A DNA stretch of 6,024 nucleotides. Source: Gammaproteobacteria bacterium. GTDB lineage: Bacteria > Pseudomonadota > Gammaproteobacteria > Pseudomonadales > Pseudohongiellaceae. A program made the position numbers and the translations under genes. Of this stretch, positions 1 through 5,368 are shown in pieces (positions within the stretch are counted from its first letter, which is position 1; the number at the start of each line of letters is the position of its first letter). The stretch is taken from the NCBI GenBank assembly GCA_002684935.1, contig NYWC01000084.1:1-6024 (forward strand), read 5' to 3'. The notes under the pieces were generated by a model. It made no database searches and had not been told where the DNA came from. It saw only the letters and a program-made list of their open reading frames with translations.

Positions 1-1
1 C

Positions 2-2737
2 AAAGAACTCATCCTAGTAGATGGCTCGTCCTATCTGTTTCGTGCTTTTCATGCCCTGCCGCCGTTGGTTAACACGCGCGGCCAGCCGACCGGTGCGGTA
101 AAAGGGGTTATCAACATGATTAGGGCTCTTATCAAGGGTCACCCAGATGCAAATATTGCCGTGGTATTTGATGCCAAGGGTAAAACCTTTCGAAGCGATA
201 TTTATGATGAGTACAAGGCCCATCGCCCGCCAATGCCGGATGATCTCCGCAGCCAGATCGAGCCGATTCACGAGATTATTCGTGCCATGGGTTTGCCCCT
301 ACTCATCGTGACGGGTGTAGAAGCAGATGACGTCATTGGGACACTGGCTGATCAAGCAACCTCGGTCGGGCAAAAAACCCTGATCTCCACTGGAGACAAA
401 GATCTCGCGCAACTGGTCAATGACCACGTGACCCTCATGAACACCATGACCAATGAAGTACTGGACATTCCGGGAGTTGAGAAGAAATTCGGTATTGGTC
501 CTGGCCTTATTGTGGATTACCTAGCACTTATGGGAGACAAGGCAGATAACATACCAGGTGTGCCAGGAGTTGGTCCAAAGACGGCGCTAAAGTGGCTGCT
601 GGAATATGGCTCCATGGAGGGGGTTATTGAAAACGCAGAAAAAATTGGCGGAAAGATAGGTGAGCGACTTCGGGAAAATATCGGCCTGCTGCGGCTCTCC
701 TACGAGCTGGCAACTATTAAGCTGGATGTTCAGCTGGATGTAAAAATACCTGAATTAGTGCATGGAGCAGAAGATCAGGAGTCCTTGCACGATTTGTTTT
801 CAAGCATGGAATTCAAAACCTGGGTCAAGGAGCTGGAGGAAAAGGGGGTATCCGGTTCCGGTAAGTTCGACCTCGATGCCGGCCCTTCGACGGCTGAGAC
901 AGACGCTGAAAAAGCCTCCGTCATACCAGCGGAAACCAGGTACCAATGTGTAACTACTGAAAGCGAATTACATAAACTGGTTGAGCAACTCCAGAGTACA
1001 AAACGCTTTGCGTTTAATGTTGAGTTTGAGGGCGACCACTTTCTGTCTGCTCAGGCTATTGGCATTGCCATTAGCCATGAACTTGGTGAGGCATTTTATA
1101 TTCCTATTGGGCACACTGAAGACTTGGGCCAGCAACTGGAAGCTAATAAGGTACTGACCGTTCTGAAACCAGTGCTTGAGAATCCGATAGTCACCAAGTC
1201 TGGCTATGATCTGAAAACGCAGCGGCACGTGCTACAGAATTTAGATATTAATCTACAACCGTTAAAATCGGATGTGTTGCTCGCTTCCTATGTGTTGAAT
1301 TCCGTTGCGGTAAAACACCACTTATTCGATATCGCAAGATTCTATCTCGATCTTGATCCGGCTGATCTGGGCTCACTGGTCGGCAAGGGCCGGAACAAGC
1401 TCACCTTAGCCGCGGTAAAAATAGCTGATTTCAGTGACTACGCCTGCCAGAGAGCAGACTTTATCAACCGGTTGGCGTTGAATCTGCAGCAGGACATGTC
1501 TGCTGAGGGTTATCTCGCTGGTCTGTACCGATATTACGAACTGCCCTTGATTGAAGTCCTGCAGCGGGTTGAACGCAATGGCATTCGCCTGGATGCAGAG
1601 GTGCTGAGTATCCAGAGCGAGCAGCTGTCTGAGCAGTTGGATAAGTTACAGGCAGCAGTATTTGAGATTGCCGGTGAAGAATTTAATCTGGCTTCACCCA
1701 AGCAGCTGCAGAGTATTTTCTATGAGAAGCTTGAGCTTCCAATTCTTAAAAAAACCAAGACCGGCCAACCTTCAACCGCAGAGCCAGTTCTGCAGGAATT
1801 AGCGCAGGACTATGAGTTACCGCGATTGATCCTTGAGCATCGATCACTGAACAAGCTCAAGTCTACTTACACAGACAAACTCCCACTTGAAGTTAATGCC
1901 GATACCGGACGAATTCATTCCTCCTTTCACCAGGCTGTGGCGGCAACCGGCAGACTCTCCTCTACTGACCCTAACTTGCAGAACATCCCGATTCGCACCG
2001 CAGAGGGCAGGCGCGTCCGCCAGGCATTTGTAGCAAGCAAGGGCAACAAGCTGCTGGCTGCTGATTACTCTCAGGTCGAATTGAGAATCATGGCGCATCT
2101 GTCACAGGATGCTGGTTTGCTGTTCGCATTTTCCAGTGACCAGGATGTGCACCGCGCAACGGCAGCAGACGTATTCAATACCAGCCTCGATAAGGTTACC
2201 CCCGAGCAGCGACGTTCGGCCAAGGCCATTAACTTTGGTTTGATTTATGGAATGTCGGCCTTCGGCCTCGCCAATCAACTCAATGTGAGTCGCGGCGAAG
2301 CGCAGGAATATGTAGACCGCTACTTCCATAAATATCCTGGCGTTCGTGACTACATGGAGCAGACCCAGGCGCAGGCGGATGAAAAGGGCTATGTGGAAAC
2401 TATTTTTGGCCGTCGGCTCTATTTACCCGACATACACGCAGGCAATGCCATGATCCGCAAGGCGGCGCAGCGCACGGCCATTAATGCACCGATGCAGGGG
2501 TCAGCAGCCGATATCATCAAGCAGGCCATGATCGATATCGCCAACTGGCTGGAACAGGACCCTATCGACGCACGCATGGTGCTCCAGGTTCACGACGAAC
2601 TTGTGTTCGACGTAAAAGAAGAAGATGTGGATTTGTTGAGCGCTGGCGTGAAGTTTCGAATGGCTAGCGCCGCCGCCCTAGATGTGCCTTTGATAGTTGA
2701 TGTCGGTGTGGGCGACAACTGGGATCAGGCGCACTAA
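2..2737 (+). CDS. polA: DNA polymerase I (5'-partial), predicted proofreading-deficient
   Basis: Pol I removes RNA primers, fills gaps and acts in excision repair. The frame is open from the left edge, and the first visible residues (KELILVDGSSY) align near E. coli residue 7, so about six residues are missing; 911 are visible against 928 in E. coli. Visible residues 1 to about 306 are the 5' nuclease, with D7, the ADD pair at 109-110, STGDKDL and MGDKADNIPGVPGVG. Residues about 307-500 are the 3'-5' exonuclease fold. Residues about 504-911 are the polymerase: motif A DYSQVELR (D688), O-helix RRSAKAINFGLIYG (F745, equivalent to F762) and motif C QVHDELVF (D865). In the exonuclease domain, E. 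coli D355, D424 and D501 correspond to N339, Q407 and R484; only E341 and Y480 remain. By comparison with E. coli, proofreading should be lost while the other two activities persist. The stop overlaps that of convergent engB. Identity is certain; the missing activity is inferred. Confidence 0.98.
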   Translation, partial: KELILVDGSSYLFRAFHALPPLVNTRGQPTGAVKGVINMIRALIKGHPDANIAVVFDAKGKTFRSDIYDEYKAHRPPMPDDLRSQIEPIHEIIRAMGLPLLIVTGVEADDVIGTLADQATSVGQKTLISTGDKDLAQLVNDHVTLMNTMTNEVLDIPGVEKKFGIGPGLIVDYLALMGDKADNIPGVPGVGPKTALKWLLEYGSMEGVIENAEKIGGKIGERLRENIGLLRLSYELATIKLDVQLDVKIPELVHGAEDQESLHDLFSSMEFKTWVKELEEKGVSGSGKFDLDAGPSTAETDAEKASVIPAETRYQCVTTESELHKLVEQLQSTKRFAFNVEFEGDHFLSAQAIGIAISHELGEAFYIPIGHTEDLGQQLEANKVLTVLKPVLENPIVTKSGYDLKTQRHVLQNLDINLQPLKSDVLLASYVLNSVAVKHHLFDIARFYLDLDPADLGSLVGKGRNKLTLAAVKIADFSDYACQRADFINRLALNLQQDMSAEGYLAGLYRYYELPLIEVLQRVERNGIRLDAEVLSIQSEQLSEQLDKLQAAVFEIAGEEFNLASPKQLQSIFYEKLELPILKKTKTGQPSTAEPVLQELAQDYELPRLILEHRSLNKLKSTYTDKLPLEVNADTGRIHSSFHQAVAATGRLSSTDPNLQNIPIRTAEGRRVRQAFVASKGNKLLAADYSQVELRIMAHLSQDAGLLFAFSSDQDVHRATAADVFNTSLDKVTPEQRRSAKAINFGLIYGMSAFGLANQLNVSRGEAQEYVDRYFHKYPGVRDYMEQTQAQADEKGYVETIFGRRLYLPDIHAGNAMIRKAAQRTAINAPMQGSAADIIKQAMIDIANWLEQDPIDARMVLQVHDELVFDVKEEDVDLLSAGVKFRMASAAALDVPLIVDVGVGDNWDQAH

Positions 2738-3321
2738 ACCGTTAGCCACTGCGACAGTTGTTCGCGGGCGTTGTCTACCCCGGTGCCTTTCTGCGCTGAA
2801 AACAGCTCGACCCTGACCTGGGACTTGTCCTGTAGTGCTTTGCTTACTTTAAGCAGCGTGTTCTGCGCGGCTCCCCGCTTGAGCTTGTCAGCCTTGGTGA
2901 GCAGTAACAGCACCGGCAGATCTGACTGTACTGACCACTCCACCATTTGCTGATCGAACTCTTTCATCGGGTGGCGAATATCAGACAGCACAACAATGCC
3001 GCTCAGCACCTCGCGCTCCCTGAGATATTTTTCCAACGCTCGCTGCCATTGATTTTTAACTGCCAGTGGCACTTTGGCAAAGCCGTAGCCCGGCAGATCA
3101 ACCAGGTAACGCCCGGCGTTGACCTCGAAGAAGTTAATTAGCTGCGTGCGTCCAGGGGTCTTGCTGATGCGCGCCAGTCGGGTTTGCCCGGTAATCGCAT
3201 TAATCGCTGAGGATTTACCCGCATTGGACCGGCCCGCGAAGGCTATCTCGGCCTCGCTGTCAGCTGGGCAACCGGCCAGTTTGGCGGCGCTGGTAGTGAA
3301 ATGGGTCTGGTTAAAATTCAT
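2734..3321 (-). CDS. engB: Ribosome biogenesis GTP-binding protein EngB/YsxC/YihA
   Basis: Small TRAFAC-class GTPase of 195 residues, the usual length; the family is needed for late 50S subunit assembly in the cytoplasm. All G motifs are present: G1 GRSNAGKS (residues 30-37), G2 threonine in the KTPGRTQ segment (54-60), G3 DLPG (75-78) followed by YGFAKV, G4 TKAD (142-145) and G5 SAQKG (175-179). I chose the ATG at 3321; an in-frame TTG one codon upstream (3324-3322) is a less likely start. No strong Shine-Dalgarno is visible; the nearest purine run, GGAAA, lies about 14 nt upstream. Transcribed divergently from cytochrome c4 and convergent with polA, sharing 4 bp at the stop codons (TAG here, TAA for polA). 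Neither gene therefore has room for its own intergenic terminator. Confidence 0.97.
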   Translation of the reverse strand: MNFNQTHFTTSAAKLAGCPADSEAEIAFAGRSNAGKSSAINAITGQTRLARISKTPGRTQLINFFEVNAGRYLVDLPGYGFAKVPLAVKNQWQRALEKYLREREVLSGIVVLSDIRHPMKEFDQQMVEWSVQSDLPVLLLLTKADKLKRGAAQNTLLKVSKALQDKSQVRVELFSAQKGTGVDNAREQLSQWLTV

Positions 3322-3333
3322 CAAAATTCAAGT

Positions 3334-3362
3334 ATTTCCGGTGATCTGCTGCGTGGAGTCAA
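3334..3362 (-). promoter_or_regulatory. Weak candidate promoter for engB
   Basis: On the minus strand a good -35 element, TTGACT (3362-3357), is followed after 17 nt by GGAAAT (3339-3334), which matches the -10 consensus at only three of six positions. If used, transcription would begin a few bases before the ATG at 3321, giving an almost leaderless message. That would fit the poor Shine-Dalgarno but is speculative. Confidence 0.25.
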
Positions 3363-3382
3363 CCCGTAAATTAGGCTATAAT
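3354..3382 (+). promoter_or_regulatory. Probable sigma70 promoter for cytochrome c4
   Basis: A perfect TATAAT -10 box lies at 3377-3382. The -35 position at 17-nt spacing is TGGAGT (3354-3359), a three-of-six match, so the promoter may need an activator or rely on its -10. The inverted repeat ACCCG (3362-3366) / CGGGT (3384-3388) flanks the -10 box and could be an operator. The predicted start near 3389 gives a leader of about 130 nt before the ATG at 3519. The minus-strand TTGACT of the candidate engB promoter overlaps the -35 region, so the two divergent promoters may interfere. Confidence 0.55.
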
Positions 3383-3397
3383 TCGGGTCCATTTTTA

Positions 3398-3480
3398 TTG
3401 GGCGGTGTGGAGACCGACAGTCTGTTTGCTCTGGATCGAGTAGAGAAACCTGCTCAGGTCTGCTTGGATAAATTGCCCGA
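3398..3480 (+). other. Foldable 5' leader of the cytochrome c4 mRNA
   Basis: Between the TATAAT promoter and the cytochrome c4 start, the RNA can form a closing helix of TTGGGC (3398-3403) with GCCCGA (3475-3480), six pairs including one G-U. It encloses two small hairpins: AGAC/GTCT (3411-3414 with 3420-3423, five-base loop) and ACCTG/CAGGT (3448-3452 with 3455-3459; the two-base loop means the innermost pair probably opens). The ribosome binding site at 3509-3513 lies outside. I recognise no known riboswitch or sRNA family; conservation is needed to tell function from chance. Confidence 0.3.
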
Positions 3481-3518
3481 CGCAATATCTAGTATTTGAG
3501 GTTATTTCAGGAAATTCC

Positions 3519-4130
3519 ATGAAGAAATATGTCCTAGTTTTCGTTTCTGTGTTGTTTGCCACATCATTCGCCAGCATCGGTCTTGCCCAGGGTGATGCCG
3601 CTGCCGGTCAGGCGAAGTCCGCGCTATGCGCGACTTGCCATGGGGCTGACGGCAACAGTGCATTAGCTGTAAATCCCAAGTTGGCCGGTCAGAATGCCAG
3701 CTATCTGATGAAACAGCTGGCGGATTATAAGTCCGGTGCCCGGGTAAATCCCACCATGGCAGCAATGGCCGCAGGTTTATCCGACGAGGATATCGCCGAT
3801 ATCTCCGCATGGTATGCCTCGCAGGAGCCTACACTGCAGGGAGCCGACCCGGAATCTCTGGAATTGGGCGAGTCCCTGTATCGAGGTGGTAACAGTGAAT
3901 TGTCGGTCGCAGCTTGCTCGGCCTGCCATTCGCCAAGGGGCAACGGCAATGGCCCCGCTGGGTTTCCTTCACTGGGTGGCCAGCACCCGGAGTATACGCT
4001 GATTCAGCTGAAAGCCTTCCGCGCTGGCGAACGCGCCAACGATGACAACGCCATGATGCGCAGTATCGTTGAACGTCTTACTGATAAAGAGCTTGAAGCA
4101 CTGGCCAGCTATGTCTCGGGGCTGCACTAA
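3519..4130 (+). CDS. Diheme cytochrome c4 precursor
   Basis: Periplasmic diheme c-type cytochrome of 203 residues, typical for the c4 family (often named cc4 or cycA in pseudomonads). The family carries electrons from the bc1 complex to terminal oxidases such as cbb3. Residues 1-23 are a Sec signal peptide (MKKYVLVF..., hydrophobic core, probable cleavage after GLA at 23). Two homologous class I cytochrome domains follow: heme 1 CATCH at 37-41 with candidate distal methionines M80 or M83, and heme 2 CSACH at 133-137 with candidate M179 or M180. The ATG is supported by AGGAA at 3509-3513, five bases upstream. The gene is preceded by a TATAAT promoter and a long leader. It precedes dsbA on the same strand, but the 165-bp spacer with hairpins makes tight co-transcription uncertain. 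The two-domain layout makes the family call firm; the exact electron partners are inferred. Confidence 0.95.
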   Translation: MKKYVLVFVSVLFATSFASIGLAQGDAAAGQAKSALCATCHGADGNSALAVNPKLAGQNASYLMKQLADYKSGARVNPTMAAMAAGLSDEDIADISAWYASQEPTLQGADPESLELGESLYRGGNSELSVAACSACHSPRGNGNGPAGFPSLGGQHPEYTLIQLKAFRAGERANDDNAMMRSIVERLTDKELEALASYVSGLH

Positions 4131-4143
4131 CCTGCATACGAAG

Positions 4144-4177
4144 GGTTTTCACCTACAGTTGGTCTAGCAGTGAAACC
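4144..4177 (+). other. Imperfect inverted repeat after cytochrome c4
   Basis: GGTTTTCAC (4144-4152) pairs with GTGAAACC (4170-4177) with one bulged T. The stem can extend by CTA (4153-4155) with TAG (4165-4167) after a CA bulge. It starts 14 bases past the cytochrome c4 stop codon. There is no U-tract after it, so it is more likely an mRNA 3'-end or processing structure than a classical terminator. Confidence 0.35.
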
Positions 4178-4184
4178 GAGTCGA

Positions 4185-4213
4185 TAGCACGGCCACGTTG
4201 GCTATGCTAGTTT
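4185..4213 (+). terminator. Possible weak terminator or attenuator between cytochrome c4 and dsbA
   Basis: TAGCA (4185-4189) pairs with TGCTA (4205-4209), and inside it GCCA (4192-4195) pairs with TGGC (4199-4202) around a CGT loop. The junction holds one G-U pair and one C-A mismatch. Only a short T run (GTTTG) follows, so termination would be weak. It could make the cytochrome c4 transcript end partially before dsbA. Confidence 0.35.
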
Positions 4214-4244
4214 GCCGAAAAGTTGTTAATGAATATGTGATTTT

Positions 4245-4257
4245 GCGGCCCGGCCGC
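4245..4257. promoter_or_regulatory. GC-rich palindrome upstream of dsbA
   Basis: GCGGCC and GGCCGC flank a single central C, a perfect 13-bp inverted repeat 38 bp before the dsbA ATG, set in otherwise AT-rich sequence. It could be an operator for a dimeric regulator or a short RNA hairpin in the dsbA leader. I recognise no specific regulator, and I see no convincing -35/-10 pair nearby: TTGCCG 4212-4217 with TATGTG 4234-4239 is the best and is poor. Confidence 0.3.
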
Positions 4258-4295
4258 TACTAAATCTGGACGAGAACTCTAAAAGGATTCGCAAA

Positions 4296-4952
4296 ATGAT
4301 CAAACGTACATTGCAAATCGCGTTAATTATCAGCATGTTACCTGTGGCTGTCTCCAGTTTTGCCCAAATCGAGCGCTATGTGGTTGGCACCCATTACACT
4401 GAGCTGCCTAACCCCGTAAACACCAATGATGCCTCCAAGGTCGAAGTGCTGGAAGCCTTCTGGTATGGCTGCTCCCACTGCTTCCGCTTCGAGCCTTTGC
4501 TGACGGCTTGGGAAGAAGCCCAGGGTGACGACGTCGAGGTCGTTAGATTTCCAGCCCTGTGGAACAACCTGATGAAGATCCACGCGCAGGTTTACTACAC
4601 GGCAGAAGCGATGGATAAGGTCGACGTGCTTCATGAGCCGGTATTTAACGCAATCAACCTGCAGGGCAATCGCCTGCAAAATGAGCGTCAAATTGCCGCT
4701 CTGTTCGCTGAATACGGCGTCAGCCAGGATGAATTCGAGACCGCATTCAACTCTTTTTCAGTCCGTACCAAGGTCAATCAGGCCGAAAAGCGTATGCAGG
4801 ACTACCAGATTCGCAGTACTCCTAACATGATTGTTAACGGTAAGTACCTTGTGACCACTGGTCAGAATGTACAAACCCAGGAAGAAATGCTGGAAGTTGT
4901 TGAATTTCTTGTAGAAAAAGAACTTCAGAGCCTTCGTTCATCGGGTGACTAA
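4296..4952 (+). CDS. dsbA: Thiol:disulfide interchange protein DsbA, CSHC active site
   Basis: Periplasmic thioredoxin-fold oxidase that introduces disulfide bonds into exported proteins and is reoxidised by DsbB. The 218-residue precursor starts with a Sec signal peptide (residues 1-23, probable cleavage after SFA, mature start QIERY). The active site is FWYGCSHC with C59 and C62, and the cis-proline is P176 in STPNMIVNGKY. The helical insertion lies between them, so the fold order is that of DsbA rather than of TlpA or DsbC. The dipeptide between the cysteines is Ser-His instead of the Pro-His of E. coli DsbA; this dipeptide tunes redox potential and the thiol pKa. The ATG is supported by AAAAGGA at 4281-4287. 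An intrinsic terminator follows 35 bp after the stop. It lies downstream of cytochrome c4, another exported protein, but c4 needs its CXXCH thiols reduced for heme attachment, so adjacency does not by itself show a joint task. Confidence 0.96.
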   Translation: MIKRTLQIALIISMLPVAVSSFAQIERYVVGTHYTELPNPVNTNDASKVEVLEAFWYGCSHCFRFEPLLTAWEEAQGDDVEVVRFPALWNNLMKIHAQVYYTAEAMDKVDVLHEPVFNAINLQGNRLQNERQIAALFAEYGVSQDEFETAFNSFSVRTKVNQAEKRMQDYQIRSTPNMIVNGKYLVTTGQNVQTQEEMLEVVEFLVEKELQSLRSSGD

Positions 4953-4987
4953 GGGTTCAAACCCCAGCTCTGAATTGCATGCCAGTT

Positions 4988-5018
4988 CAGCCCCGATATG
5001 TCGGGGCTGTTTTGTTTT
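4988..5018 (+). terminator. Strong Rho-independent terminator of dsbA
   Basis: A perfect 9-bp stem, CAGCCCCGA (4988-4996) with TCGGGGCTG (5001-5009), closes a four-base loop TATG and is followed directly by TTTTGTTTT (5010-5018). It lies 35 bp after the dsbA stop codon and is the only classical intrinsic terminator in the window. Confidence 0.93.
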
Positions 5019-5020
5019 CA

Positions 5021-5090
5021 GTCTCTTCCAGCCCCTTACAATCTCTACCACCCCCTTCTAGCTTCTTCCGGCGTCTTCTAGCCCTTTACC
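5021..5090. repeat. Degenerate 10-bp tandem repeat, C-rich and G-poor on the plus strand
   Basis: Seven consecutive decamers can be aligned without gaps from 5021: gtctCTTCCA, gcccCTTACA, atctCTACCA, ccccCTTCTA, gcttCTTCCG, gcgtCTTCTA, gcccTTTACC. The consensus is roughly GCCTCTTCCA, with the CTT(C/A)(C/T)A half best kept; the next block (5091-5100) no longer fits well. Bases 5021-5100 hold 34 C, 27 T, 11 A and 8 G by my count. The array begins two bases after the terminator U-tract. The period is close to one helical turn. C-rich, G-poor RNA with regularly spaced YC dinucleotides is what Rho loads on, so a backup termination role is possible; a protein-binding array or plain repeat slippage are alternatives. 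Confidence 0.6.
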
Positions 5091-5368
5091 CCTATCTGTA
5101 TCCGACCTCCTCTACGGGCCCCTGCCACTTTAAGCAACTACAGAAGATAATGCCTGCGAGGGCGATACAGGGCGCAAGCTTAATTAGCCCTTGATTAAAA
5201 CTATTTTCGCCCTTGCCTAGTCTTAACTCTCAATAATTACTCAACTTTTCAACGCCTTAGCCTCTGCCCTGAGTACTCCATGGTCTGGGGCTAGAGCAGC
5301 CAGCGTCGATAATCAGGGAATGGGTTCAGCGCCTCCTCCGTAAAACCGGGAATTCGGGGCTAAAAAGC
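5091..5368. other. Gene-free spacer, presumed promoter region of the downstream gene
   Basis: No credible reading frame is present. The left part is still pyrimidine-rich, and from about 5180 the DNA becomes AT-rich. Visible elements are the inverted repeat TTAAT (5180-5184) / ATTAA (5194-5198), a direct repeat GCCCTTG at 5187-5193 and 5209-5215, and a bulged stem with CTG/CAG and GGCT/AGCC arms at 5285-5303. Possible -35 elements are TTGATT (5191-5196) and TTGCCT (5213-5218), but neither has a good -10 at 16-18 bp; AATAAT at 5232-5237 is too close to the second. A promoter for the gene at 5369 is expected here but cannot be placed. Confidence 0.4.

Noticed and set aside
65..67. TTG as the start of polA
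   Set aside because: The frame continues to the left edge and encodes the conserved KELILVDGSSY segment before it, so the gene starts outside the window.
14..271. 85-codon minus-strand frame and other frames antisense to polA
   Set aside because: They lie opposite strongly conserved polA coding sequence and have no features of their own.
3322..3324. TTG one codon upstream as the engB start
   Set aside because: The ATG at 3321-3319 follows immediately and neither has a better ribosome binding site, so the ATG is preferred.
3406..3499. Leader peptide in the cytochrome c4 5' region ending at TGA 3497-3499
   Set aside because: The frame stays open far upstream into antisense engB, and has only GTG/TTG starts without a ribosome binding site, so there is no support for translation.
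5021..5090. CRISPR array
   Set aside because: The units are 10 bp, contiguous and degenerate, without spacers or near-identical 23-40 bp repeats.
4979..5194. 71-codon reading frame after dsbA
   Set aside because: It begins inside the terminator hairpin region, consists of low-complexity Pro/Ser/Leu codons from the decamer repeat, and has no ribosome binding site.
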